A DNA stretch of 64,000 nt from Aldehydirespirator sp965220485. Its GTDB lineage: Bacteria > Actinomycetota > Acidimicrobiia > Acidimicrobiales > Aldehydirespiratoraceae. A program made the position numbers and the translations under genes. A model generated the notes under the pieces. It had not been told where the DNA came from and ran no database searches. It saw nothing but the letters and a program-made list of their open reading frames with translations. The DNA lies in NCBI GenBank assembly GCA_965220485.1, contig OZ244832.1, forward strand, positions 2,356,001 to 2,420,000, in the 5' to 3' direction. Of this stretch, positions 44,607 through 52,901 are shown piece after piece. Positions within the stretch are counted from its first letter, which is position 1. Each line of letters opens with the position of its first letter.

Positions 44607-45496
44607 CAGCCCCCGTCCTCTTCCAGCGCGGACTGGTAGTGGCGGGCGCCGGGGCCGCGGGGCGCCCGCTTGCCCCGGTGCTCCCAGTCACCGCCCATGG
44701 CCGTGGACACGACCTCCTCGCTGTCCGACGGCTGGGCCCCGACGTCGGAGCGCACCGGTTCCGATCCGGCAACGATGGTGTTGGTGAGGGCGCCGAGGCC
44801 CTCCACCTCCACCGTGACCACGTCGCCAGGAACTACGGGGCGGGACCCGGCCGGCGTGCCCGACAGCACCAGGTCGCCGGGCACCAGTGTGATGGTGCGG
44901 GCCAGGTCGGCCACCAGGTAGTGCATGTCCCATTCCATCTCGTCGGTGTTGCCGTCCTGGCGCACCTCGCCGTTCACCAGGGTGCGGATCCGCTTGCTGC
45001 GGAAGTCCCAGCCGGTCACCAGCGCAGGCCCGACCGGGCACAGCGTGTCACTGCCCTTGACCCGCAGCATCGAGCCCGCGTCGGTGTCGCGGAAGTCGTG
45101 CAGCCCGTAGTCGTTGGCCACCGTGTAGCCCGCGATGTAGTCGCCCGCCTCGGCCTGCGACACGTTGCGGCAGGTTCGCCCGATGACGACGCCGATCTCG
45201 CCCTCATAGTTGAGCCACCGGCACGGCTCGGGGCGCATCACATCGGCCCGGTGGGCACTGAGAGCCGTGATCGGCTTGTGGAAGTAGGTGGGCGCGGCCG
45301 GCAGCCTGGTGATGAACTCGGCCACGCGGCTGGCGTAGTTCAGATGGACGCACAGGATCTTGGTCGGCTCGCACGGCGGCAGATGCACGGCAGCGGCCGC
45401 AGCCACGCGCCGCCCATCGCGGGCCACGAGGTCGTCGCCGTACCGCTGGACGAGCACCGGATACCCGTCGAGCAGGATGCGGCGGTACTCGGTCAC
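44606..45496 (-). CDS. Fumarylacetoacetate hydrolase family protein, HpaG-like candidate
   Basis: A 296-residue FAH-family enzyme. The metal site is readable: E-x-E in NYEGEIGVVIG and Asp in VANDYGLHDFRD, with KGSDTLCPVGPALVT and LVPGDLVLSGTPAGS completing the family pattern. FAH proteins include 2-hydroxyhepta-2,4-diene-1,7-dioate isomerase/decarboxylase (HpaG) and acylpyruvases. About 50 residues after the fold are extra and disordered. It sits between the transporter genes and the aldehyde dehydrogenase, 33 bp after LivMG. Confidence 0.83.
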   Translation of the reverse strand: MTEYRRILLDGYPVLVQRYGDDLVARDGRRVAAAAAVHLPPCEPTKILCVHLNYASRVAEFITRLPAAPTYFHKPITALSAHRADVMRPEPCRWLNYEGEIGVVIGRTCRNVSQAEAGDYIAGYTVANDYGLHDFRDTDAGSMLRVKGSDTLCPVGPALVTGWDFRSKRIRTLVNGEVRQDGNTDEMEWDMHYLVADLARTITLVPGDLVLSGTPAGSRPVVPGDVVTVEVEGLGALTNTIVAGSEPVRSDVGAQPSDSEEVVSTAMGGDWEHRGKRAPRGPGARHYQSALEEDGG

Positions 45497-45529
45497 GGTC
45501 GGATCCCTGCCAGCGTTCCCATGGAGGCC

Positions 45530-47401
45530 TCAGCCCGCGACCGCGGGAGCGGCGGCCCCCAGGTATGCCGCCTGGACCTGCGGGTCGGCCTGGATCTCGG
45601 TGGGTGTGCCGACCGCGATCACGCGGCCCTGGTTGAGGCAGTAGATGCGATCGCACACACCGGTGATGAAGGCGAGGTCGTGGTCGATCACCACCACGCC
45701 CGCACCCACCGCGGTGGCGAGGGCGCGCACCTCGTCGATCATGGCCACCGACTCGATGTTGCTCATGCCGCTGGTGGGCTCGTCGAGCAGGATGAAGACG
45801 GGCGACAGCGCGGCAGCCCGCACCAGCTCCAGGCGGCGGGCGTTGCCGTAGTCGAGCTCGCGGGCGCGGCGGTCTCGCAAGTCCCACAAGCCGGCATGGA
45901 CCAGGAGCTGCTCGACGTCGGGGCGGTCGCCTCCGGGACGGTGCCGGGAGGCGACCAGCGCAGCGATGCTGACGTTCTCGCGCACGGTCAGGGACGGGAA
46001 CAGTCGCAGATTCTGGAACGTGCGGGCCAGACCGGCCCTGGCGACCTCGAAAGGCTCGGCACCCGTTACAGGGCACGTCTCGGGCCCCGCAGGTGACTGC
46101 TCGATGAGCGTGGCGGAACCCTCACTAGCCTCCACCAGTCCGGTCACGAAGTTGAGCAGGGTGGTTTTGCCGGCGCCGTTGGGACCGATGAGACCCACAA
46201 CCTCGAGGTTCGACGCTTCCAAGCCGGCGTGCTCCAGAGCCCGGAAGCCCCCGAAGTCGACCGTCACACCGGCCGCGCTCAGCTCGGCCGGCTCGGGGGC
46301 CGGGACGGCTCTCAGGGGATCGGGCTCGGCTTCGGCGCGGCCGAAACGGCGCCGGATCCAGTCGTCGATCTCCCAGTCCTCGATCAGTCCTCTGGCCCGG
46401 AAGATCATGAAGCCCAGCATCGACCCGCCGAGCACGATGTCCGTCAGTCCGGGGCGCAGCACGACGTCAAGCAAGTCCATGGGGCCGCCGTCGATCTCGG
46501 TGCCGGCGAGATGGCGGGTCGTCTCGTTGACGACGGTCATCAGAGCCACTCCGAGCACAGAGCCGGCGATGCTGTTGCGCCCGCCCACGATGAGCATCAC
46601 CAGGGTCAGCAGCGTGTAGTCGAAGAAGAACGTGGACGGGGCCACGGTGCCGAGCTGGAACACCCGCAGCGAGGCAGCCATCGACACCACTGCCACCGAC
46701 AGGACCAGTGCGACCATCTGACCCCGCGTCGGGTTGATGCCCATGGCACGGGCTGCGAGGTCGTCCTCACGGGCCGCCTGGGCCATGCGCCCAATATGAC
46801 TGCTCTTGAAGAACCTCGCGGCCAGGATCGCCCCGATCAGCGCCAGATAGATCCACCCGCGGCCCTCGAGCCCACGCCCCACGGCGAAGCGGATGCCGTT
46901 GCGGCCCCCGGTCAGGTCGGCGTAGGCGCCGCCCACCTCGTGGACCATGAACAGCAGCGCCAGGGTGATCACGGTGGCGGCCACCGCACCGGACCTCGCG
47001 CCGGAGCGGGCGAGGCCCAAGCCGACGACCACTCCCACCACAGCGGTGATCGCCACCGCGGCGGCCGCGGCCACTACGGGATTCAACGAGACGTCGTCGA
47101 GCCCGAGCGGCACATCGGGAACGATTCTCTCCTTGCTCTTGACCGCGGTGGCCAGCAGAGCGAACGCGTAGCCGCTGATGGCCGCGAACCCCATGTGCCC
47201 AAACGACAGCACGCCGGTGTTGCCGATATAGATCTGCAGCCCGATCACCATGATGGCGTTGATCAGCATCTGGGTGACCAGGATGTCGCGTGTCGGGGGG
47301 CCGCCCGAGGCGTAGAGCAGTCCTCCCAGAACCAGCACCGCGAACAGCGCGACCGAGCCGACGATCTGCGAGCCGGTCCGGCTCGACAGCAGCGCCGGCA
47401 T
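45530..47401 (-). CDS. Branched-chain-type ABC transporter permease (LivM) fused to ATPase (LivG)
   Basis: A 623-residue fusion. Residues about 1-335 are a LivM-type permease (IGNTGVLSFGHMGFAAISGY, MAQAAREDDLAARAMGINP, VGGRNSIAGSVLG), and after an acidic Arg-rich joint the rest is a LivG ATPase: Walker A GPNGAGKTT, Q-loop FQNLRLFPSL, degenerate signature LDYGNARRLELVRA in place of LSGGQ, Walker B ILLDEPTSGM and H-loop VIDHDLAFI. LivM-LivG fusions occur in this family. The ATG at 47401 overlaps the LivH stop by one base. It carries the substrate across the membrane with LivH and LivF. Confidence 0.87.
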   Translation of the reverse strand: MPALLSSRTGSQIVGSVALFAVLVLGGLLYASGGPPTRDILVTQMLINAIMVIGLQIYIGNTGVLSFGHMGFAAISGYAFALLATAVKSKERIVPDVPLGLDDVSLNPVVAAAAAVAITAVVGVVVGLGLARSGARSGAVAATVITLALLFMVHEVGGAYADLTGGRNGIRFAVGRGLEGRGWIYLALIGAILAARFFKSSHIGRMAQAAREDDLAARAMGINPTRGQMVALVLSVAVVSMAASLRVFQLGTVAPSTFFFDYTLLTLVMLIVGGRNSIAGSVLGVALMTVVNETTRHLAGTEIDGGPMDLLDVVLRPGLTDIVLGGSMLGFMIFRARGLIEDWEIDDWIRRRFGRAEAEPDPLRAVPAPEPAELSAAGVTVDFGGFRALEHAGLEASNLEVVGLIGPNGAGKTTLLNFVTGLVEASEGSATLIEQSPAGPETCPVTGAEPFEVARAGLARTFQNLRLFPSLTVRENVSIAALVASRHRPGGDRPDVEQLLVHAGLWDLRDRRARELDYGNARRLELVRAAALSPVFILLDEPTSGMSNIESVAMIDEVRALATAVGAGVVVIDHDLAFITGVCDRIYCLNQGRVIAVGTPTEIQADPQVQAAYLGAAAPAVAG

Positions 47402-48291
47402 CACACCCGCTCCGCCGACGCGACCGACACCAGCCCCTGCGGCCGGAAGATGAAGAACAGCGCGATCAGCGCGAAGACCACGCCGTCGGTGATGCCGGCC
47501 AGATCCTCGGGCAGCCATGAGCGCAGCAGAACCTCAGCGATGCCAAGTAGGAGCCCCCCGTACACCGCTCCCGGCATCCGGCCGAGACCGCCGATGATGG
47601 CGGCCAGGATGCCCTTGAGGAGCGGGCTGAGACCGGTTGTGGGACGGGCCTGGCCAGTGCGCATCAAAAAGAAGATCGCCGCGATCCCAGCCAGGGCGCC
47701 GGCCAGGATGAACGCCTGGCGGATCACCTTGTTGCTGCGCACGCCCATCAGCCGGGCCGCGTCGAAGTCCTCAGCGGCCGCCCGCAACGAGATGCCGAAC
47801 ATGGTGCGCTGCAGCAGGTATACGGTCACTGCGAGTGTGGCTGCGGTGGTGCCGATCACCACGACGTCGATGACCTGGATGTTGAGGTCGCCCACCGCCC
47901 AGACCCGATCGGCCCACTCCGGTCGGGGGAAGCTGCGCACGCTGGCGCCCATGGTCATGACGAAGATGGCCTGCACCAGGAAGTGCACCGCGAACGACGT
48001 CAGCAGCATGGTGAAGTCCGAGGCGCCCCGGACCCAGCGGAAGGCCACGAACTCGATGGCGACCGACGTGCCGATCGCGCCGAGGAAGATCAGCGGTGCC
48101 GCCGCCCACCAGCCCCACCGGGCCGTCACGACCACCCCGAAGGCGACGTAGGCGCTCACGGTTATGAGCTCGCCGTGGGCGAAGTTCACCATGTGCATCA
48201 CGCCGAAGACCACCGCGATCCCGAGCGCCAGCAACGCGTAGATCGAGCCTCGGCCCAGACCGTCGATGATGTTCTGGAGCAGTTCGATCAT
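47401..48291 (-). CDS. Branched-chain-type ABC transporter permease LivH
   Basis: A 296-residue membrane protein of the LivH family, with the typical start IIDGLGRGSIYALLALGIAV, then VMHMVNFAHGELITVSAYVA and the coupling region LRAAAEDFDAARLMGV. About eight hydrophobic segments are seen. It overlaps LivF by four bases upstream and LivMG by one base downstream, so these three form one translational unit. It pairs with the LivM half as the transmembrane pore. Confidence 0.9.
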   Translation of the reverse strand: MIELLQNIIDGLGRGSIYALLALGIAVVFGVMHMVNFAHGELITVSAYVAFGVVVTARWGWWAAAPLIFLGAIGTSVAIEFVAFRWVRGASDFTMLLTSFAVHFLVQAIFVMTMGASVRSFPRPEWADRVWAVGDLNIQVIDVVVIGTTAATLAVTVYLLQRTMFGISLRAAAEDFDAARLMGVRSNKVIRQAFILAGALAGIAAIFFLMRTGQARPTTGLSPLLKGILAAIIGGLGRMPGAVYGGLLLGIAEVLLRSWLPEDLAGITDGVVFALIALFFIFRPQGLVSVASAERV

Positions 48292-49025
48292 GACTGCTCG
48301 GGGTCAGGCGGGCCCGAGCGGTCGGAGGCTCCCACGAACGTGTCGAAGAGGTCGTCGCGGGCGAGCAGGTCCGAAGCCGCTCCCTCGGCCGCGATCTCAC
48401 CGGTGCGCAGCACGTAGGCCCGGTCGGCCACCTCCAGCAGCCGGGTGGCGTTCTGCTCAACGACCAGCATGGTCCGGCCCTCGGCCCGCAAGCGGCCGAT
48501 GAGATCGAACACGAAGTCGACCAGCACCGGCGCCAGACCGAGCGACGGCTCGTCCATCAACACGATGCGGGGACTGCTCATCAGAGCCCGGGCGATGGCG
48601 AGCTGCTGGGCCTCGCCGCCGGAGAGGTACCCGGCCGCGGTGCCCCACTTGTCCCTGAGTACGGGGAACAGCTCCACCATCTCGTCGAGACGCTCGGCGC
48701 GCTCATCGGAGGTGACGGTCACCCCGCCGATGCGCAGGTTCTCGACCACCGTCATCTGGGCGAACAGCCTCCGCCGTTCCGGGACGAGGGCCAGGCCGGC
48801 CCTGAGCATCCGATCGGGGCTGTCGCCGGTCACCGGCTTGCCGCCTAGGTGCACCTCGCCCTCGGCGGGGCGCAGCAGCCCCGCGACGGTGTTGAGCATC
48901 GTGGTCTTGCCCGCGCCGTTGGGGCCGATGAGGCCGACAACCTCATTGGCTCCAACGGTGAGGCTCACCCGGCGAAGCGCCGATATCGCCCCGTAACGGG
49001 TGGTCAGCCCGGATACTTCGAGCAT
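48288..49025 (-). CDS. Branched-chain-type ABC transporter ATPase LivF
   Basis: A 245-residue ATPase: Walker A GPNGAGKTT, Q-loop near VPERRRLFAQMTV, signature LSGGEAQQLAIARAL, Walker B IVLMDEPSLGLAP and H-loop VVEQNATRLL, the last being typical of LivF. It lies 48 bp after the binding-protein gene and overlaps LivH by four bases (ATGA). It powers the permease pair together with the LivG half of the fusion protein. Confidence 0.92.
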   Translation of the reverse strand: MLEVSGLTTRYGAISALRRVSLTVGANEVVGLIGPNGAGKTTMLNTVAGLLRPAEGEVHLGGKPVTGDSPDRMLRAGLALVPERRRLFAQMTVVENLRIGGVTVTSDERAERLDEMVELFPVLRDKWGTAAGYLSGGEAQQLAIARALMSSPRIVLMDEPSLGLAPVLVDFVFDLIGRLRAEGRTMLVVEQNATRLLEVADRAYVLRTGEIAAEGAASDLLARDDLFDTFVGASDRSGPPDPEQS

Positions 49026-49073
49026 CGCGGCACCATATACCAGGGCCGGGTCCCGGCCCGGCTCGAGGGGCCT

Positions 49074-50414
49074 CTACTGCATCCTGGCTGCGAGGGTGGT
49101 TTCCCCGTTCACGATCTGCAGGATGTACACCGGCGTGTCGGGCGTGCCGTCGGTTCCGGCGTAGCCGATGGTGTCGGTGACGGCCTCCACACCGGTGAGG
49201 TTCGAGATCGCCTCGGCGATGGCGAGGGGGTCGGTGGAGCCCGCGTCTATGAAGCCCCGGATGGCCACGGTGATGGCGTCGCCGGCGAGAGCCGCGAAGC
49301 CGGGCGCCTCGCTGGGCATGCCCTTGGCTGCCAACCCGGCGTTGAGGCGCTCGTAACGGTTGCCGTTCTCGCCAAAGCCGTGGTCGGTCCAGTAGACGCC
49401 CTCGTTGTTGTCGATCACGGTGATGCCGCTCACGCCGAACGCGTCGGCGCCGAAGTAGACGATGGAGTCGATGCCGCGCTCCTCGATGGCGCCTCGAAGC
49501 GCGTCGAGCTGCGGGGCGATCATGGCCGTGTAGAGGATCTCGGTGCCGTCGGCCACCGCGGCCACCTCATTGGCGTGCGACGCGAAGTCGAAGTCCTCAA
49601 AGGGCACATAGCTCTGGTCCAGCACCAGTTCTCCGCCGAGATCCTCGAACTTGGCCGCGAACGTCTCGGGGTTGTACCCGAAGTAGGGGCCCTCCGACGA
49701 GAAGGTGATGGCCCTTGTGATGCCGTTGTCGATGGCGAACTCGGCAGCGGCCTCGGCCTGCTGGGTGTCGCTGAAGGTGGTCATGAACGAGTAGATCGAC
49801 GGATCCGGCAGCACCGGCTCGGTCGAGGCCACAAAGATCACGGCCCGGCTGGCGTTCACGGTGCGCAGCACCGCGTCGCCCACATCCGCGAACGGCGGAC
49901 CGAGGATGACATGCGCTCCGGCCTCGAGCAGGTCCGCAGTGGCCCGCTGGGCCACCTCCGGGTCGCCCTGGACGTCCTCGATAACGAACTCCACCGGATG
50001 CCCTCCGACACCGCCGGCGCAGTTGATCAGATCGACGTAGTACTCGCCGGCCTCCGAGATCGGAATGTCCGCGAAGCCGCCGACCTCGGACAGGTCGGCA
50101 GCGAACCCGATGATGAACGCATCACCGCTGGGCGCCGGACCGCAATTGTCCAGATCAGCCTCGAGCGCGGCGTCCACATCGAAGCCCATGGCCATCTCCT
50201 CTCCGGCCATGTCGTCCTCTTCGACCATCTCCTCCTCTTCGACCATCTCCTCTCCGGCCATGTCGTCCTCTTCGACCATCTCCTCCTCTACCGCGGGCGC
50301 GGCGGTGGTAGGGGCGGCCGCGGGCTCGGTGGCGTCATCGTCGTCACCGCCGCAGGCGGCGGCCACCAGAGCCAGCACGGCGAGCAGGGCGATCAAGAGC
50401 CGGTGCATTCTCAT
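49074..50414 (-). CDS. Branched-chain-type ABC transporter substrate-binding lipoprotein
   Basis: A 446-residue type I periplasmic-binding-protein lipoprotein. The signal peptide ends in LALVAAAC, followed by GGDDDD and an acidic Met/Glu linker carrying two copies of a 51 bp repeat (MVEEDDMAGEEMVEEEE). The binding domain begins around AFIIGFAADLSEVGGFADIP and contains VEFVIEDVQGDPEVAQRATADL, as in amino-acid and aromatic-acid receptors. The ATG at 50414 has GGAGG upstream; longer frames lack one. It heads the six-gene operon, and its promoter region is shared with the divergent MarR gene. Confidence 0.88.
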   Translation of the reverse strand: MRMHRLLIALLAVLALVAAACGGDDDDATEPAAAPTTAAPAVEEEMVEEDDMAGEEMVEEEEMVEEDDMAGEEMAMGFDVDAALEADLDNCGPAPSGDAFIIGFAADLSEVGGFADIPISEAGEYYVDLINCAGGVGGHPVEFVIEDVQGDPEVAQRATADLLEAGAHVILGPPFADVGDAVLRTVNASRAVIFVASTEPVLPDPSIYSFMTTFSDTQQAEAAAEFAIDNGITRAITFSSEGPYFGYNPETFAAKFEDLGGELVLDQSYVPFEDFDFASHANEVAAVADGTEILYTAMIAPQLDALRGAIEERGIDSIVYFGADAFGVSGITVIDNNEGVYWTDHGFGENGNRYERLNAGLAAKGMPSEAPGFAALAGDAITVAIRGFIDAGSTDPLAIAEAISNLTGVEAVTDTIGYAGTDGTPDTPVYILQIVNGETTLAARMQ

Positions 50415-50480
50415 GAGGATCCTCCAGAGATCTTGCGGACTGCGCCGCAGGTTGGTCATGATTTGATTTATCATATTATC

Positions 50481-50496
50481 CGTTTGGTAGCAAACG
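50481..50496. promoter_or_regulatory. Palindromic operator between the MarR gene and the transporter operon
   Basis: The inverted repeat CGTTTG-GTAG-CAAACG is perfect over six base pairs each side and sits in an AT-rich stretch (ATTTGATTTATCATATTATC) in the 98 bp divergent intergenic region, 17 bp before the MarR start. MarR regulators bind such short palindromes that overlap divergent promoters, so this is the likely site for autoregulation and control of the operon. It is the only strong palindrome in the gap. Confidence 0.65.
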
Positions 50497-50512
50497 AAAT
50501 CGGAGCGCAGCC

Positions 50513-51016
50513 TTGCAGAATCGAGCCGACCCGCGCCTGCTGGACGCCGAGCGCCTCATCCAGGAGCGCCTCGGCGACCGGCGCCTGGATCTTGACTCGA
50601 TGCTGGCGGTGTCGAACATCTACCGGGCCGCCACTGCGGTGCGCCGCCGGGCCGAGAAGGGCGTGCTGTCGGAGTTCGGCCTCTCGTGGGGCGGGTTCAC
50701 GACGCTGTGGGTCCTGTGGGTCTGGGGGGAGATGCAGACCGCCGACCTCGCCGACGAGTGCGACCTGTCCAAGGGCACCCTCACCGGTGTCGTCAAGACG
50801 CTCGAGAGACGCGGGTTCGTGGAGCGTCGACCGGTGGAGTCGGACCGCCGCCGGGTGACGGTCACGCTCACCGATACCGGCCTGGACACGATCGAGCGGC
50901 TCTTCCCCCGCTTCAACCTCTACGAAGGCGACATGGTGGGCGAACTCTCGACGACCGAGAAGCAAGAACTGGCCGAGTTGCTACGTCGAGTGATCGTCAC
51001 CGCCAGCCAGCAGTGA
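50513..51016 (+). CDS. MarR family transcriptional regulator
   Basis: A 167-residue winged-helix regulator. The recognition region is TADLADECDLSKGTLTGVVK, followed by the wing RRGFVERRPVESDRRRVTVTLTD, with dimerisation helices at both ends. Many MarR proteins respond to aromatic acids (HpaR, for example, controls homoprotocatechuate genes). Start TTG at 50513 has GGAG 9 bp upstream; I found no better ATG or GTG. It is divergent from the transporter/FAH/aldehyde dehydrogenase operon and flanks a palindrome at 50481-50496, implying direct control. Confidence 0.87.
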   Translation: MQNRADPRLLDAERLIQERLGDRRLDLDSMLAVSNIYRAATAVRRRAEKGVLSEFGLSWGGFTTLWVLWVWGEMQTADLADECDLSKGTLTGVVKTLERRGFVERRPVESDRRRVTVTLTDTGLDTIERLFPRFNLYEGDMVGELSTTEKQELAELLRRVIVTASQQ

Positions 51017-51020
51017 GCCC

Positions 51021-51971
51021 TTAGCGGTCTCCCCGCTCGGCCTCTAGGCGAGCGCAGTACTCGACCATGCGGCGGCAGATGCCGGCCACCTCGCGGATGT
51101 CGTCCGTGTACTGCGACGGCTTCATGCAGAACAGCGTGTAACCGGCCGCGACCTGATCATCGATGGCGGCCATGGCACCGTCGACGCCGGCCACCGCGTC
51201 GGGCGAGTCGAAGGTGGCCCGGGTGCCGCCGATCAGCTCTATCTCCGAGATGTCACGCCCTGCGGCGACCAAGCCCTCGGCCAGCCGGGCGAGGTCGTCG
51301 GCGGTGGGCGAGCCGAAGGGGTGGAACCCGCTGCCGTAGCGGGCCATGCGCCGGATGAGCGCCGCGTGCATCCACTCGCCCCCGAACCACATGCGGGGTC
51401 CCGTCGCTCGCCAGGCCTTGGGCTCGCTGTACACGTCGTAGAAGTTGAAGTAGCGGCCCGAGAAGCTGGCCGGTGAGTCGGCCCAGAGCCGAGACATGGC
51501 TTCCAGATGCTCGTCGAGGATGCGGCCCCGCTGATGGAACGGCACGCCGTGGGCCTCGTACTCGGCCCGCTGCCACGAGACGGTGGGCTGCACCACCAGC
51601 CGGCCCTCGCACAGCAGATCGATGGTGGCCAGGTCCTTGGCCAGCAGGATCGGGTGCCGCAGCGGCGGGATGATGGCGCCGGCCACGATCCGGACCCGGC
51701 TGGTGGCCGCGGCCACCGCGGCCAGGGTGGCCACCGAACTGGGCCACGGCGTCATGGGGTCCTGGTTGCCGATGGCCGCATACATCCTGGGGTTGCTCAT
51801 GAGACCATCGATGGCCGCGTCGGGACCGAGCATGGTCTGCTCACTCACCATCACCGCGTCGAACCCGCTGTCCTCGGCGATGCGGGCCAGCTCCACCAGC
51901 CCCCGCATGTCGCGGGGATCGAGCATCGTGTGGTTCTCGGTGAGGATCATCAACATGCCGGGCGGCGACAC
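51021..51971 (-). CDS. LLM class (probably F420-dependent) oxidoreductase 1
   Basis: A 316-residue luciferase-like (beta/alpha)8 barrel. The start LMILTENHTMLDPRDMRGLV, the E-x-S-G-F-D-A-V-M-V-S-E segment and RVRIVAGAIIPPLRHPILLA are typical of the actinobacterial F420-using branch. The substrate is unknown. A paralogue with about 60% identity is encoded at 61279-62232. The last eight residues (LEAERGDR) are encoded by a sequence that matches the left end of the interspersed element. It ends four bases from the MarR gene, convergently. Confidence 0.85.
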   Translation of the reverse strand: MSPPGMLMILTENHTMLDPRDMRGLVELARIAEDSGFDAVMVSEQTMLGPDAAIDGLMSNPRMYAAIGNQDPMTPWPSSVATLAAVAAATSRVRIVAGAIIPPLRHPILLAKDLATIDLLCEGRLVVQPTVSWQRAEYEAHGVPFHQRGRILDEHLEAMSRLWADSPASFSGRYFNFYDVYSEPKAWRATGPRMWFGGEWMHAALIRRMARYGSGFHPFGSPTADDLARLAEGLVAAGRDISEIELIGGTRATFDSPDAVAGVDGAMAAIDDQVAAGYTLFCMKPSQYTDDIREVAGICRRMVEYCARLEAERGDR

Positions 51972-52002
51972 GTCAGCGCTCCTTCACGGCCCGCTCAGCC
52001 CC

Positions 52003-52761
52003 TTAGCGCTCGACCATGTCGAAGGGACCGAGCGCCACTGCCCCGCCGTCGAGACGGAACGAGACACCGGTGGCGAAGCGGCCGGCCGGGGCCACCAGGT
52101 AGTGCACCAGCGCGGCGATCTCATCGGGCTTGCCGGCCCGGCCCGCAATGTTCACGGACACCCCGGCTGCGGTCAGCTCACGAATGACCTCAGCCGCCAT
52201 CGGCGTGTCCACCATCCCGGGATCGACCTGCGTGACCCGTATGCCGTCAGCCCGCCACTCCTTGGCCAGCGCCACCGTCACCGCGGCCAGCCCGGCCTTG
52301 GTCGCTCCATATACGGCGCCGCCCGCCGAGGGCCGCACCGCGTCCACTGAACCGATCATCACCACGGCCGAGTCGTCGCCCGCAGCCAGGTGGGGATGGG
52401 CCAACTGGCACAGCCGCAGCGGGGCCCAGAGGTTGAGCCCGACCAGCCCGTCGAAGTACTGGCGGTCCAGCTCGCCGAGCGGCAGCCAGTCGCCCCGGCC
52501 CGCGTTGTTCACCAGGATGTCGAGCCCACCCAGCTCGGCGACAGCCTCGTCGATCACACCGTCGACAGCCGCGGCGTCACTCAGGTCGGCCACGAGGGGG
52601 CGCACCGAGCCCCCCGCCTCCGGCACTCGCCCCGACCGCGACACCGCCACCACCGCCGCGCCGGCGCCAGCCAGCCGTGCCGCGGTGGCAGCGCCTATCC
52701 CCGCCGACGCGCCCGTCACCACCGCCCGCCTGCCGGTCAGGTCGAAGAGAGCATCAGTCAC
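52003..52761 (-). CDS. SDR family oxidoreductase
   Basis: A 252-residue classical SDR: cofactor motif TGASAGIGAATA, NNAGRGD, catalytic Ser in VVMIGSVDAV, Tyr-x-x-x-Lys in GGAVYGATKAGLAA, and VDPGMVDTPMA after it. The end GVSFRLDGGAVALGPFDMVE is slightly unusual in place of the common DGG. GTG start at 52761. It lies 31 bp upstream of the LLM oxidoreductase on the same strand, so the two probably form an operon. Substrate unknown. Confidence 0.85.
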   Translation of the reverse strand: MTDALFDLTGRRAVVTGASAGIGAATAARLAGAGAAVVAVSRSGRVPEAGGSVRPLVADLSDAAAVDGVIDEAVAELGGLDILVNNAGRGDWLPLGELDRQYFDGLVGLNLWAPLRLCQLAHPHLAAGDDSAVVMIGSVDAVRPSAGGAVYGATKAGLAAVTVALAKEWRADGIRVTQVDPGMVDTPMAAEVIRELTAAGVSVNIAGRAGKPDEIAALVHYLVAPAGRFATGVSFRLDGGAVALGPFDMVER

Positions 52762-52901
52762 GTCGCCACCTTAGCTACGTGATGTCCATACTCGAATGCC
52801 CCAGGGCGTCACGACTCTCGCGCCCGTCGATCACCGGCTTGTCGTACCCGGATGCGAACATCCGTTTGTATCCGGGCATCCCCCACACAGATGGCGAAGC
52901 G

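Noticed and set aside
46229..48151. 640-codon open frame opposite the Liv genes
   Set aside because: It is antisense to clear permease and ATPase genes, with composition typical of high-GC shadow frames and no recognisable domain.
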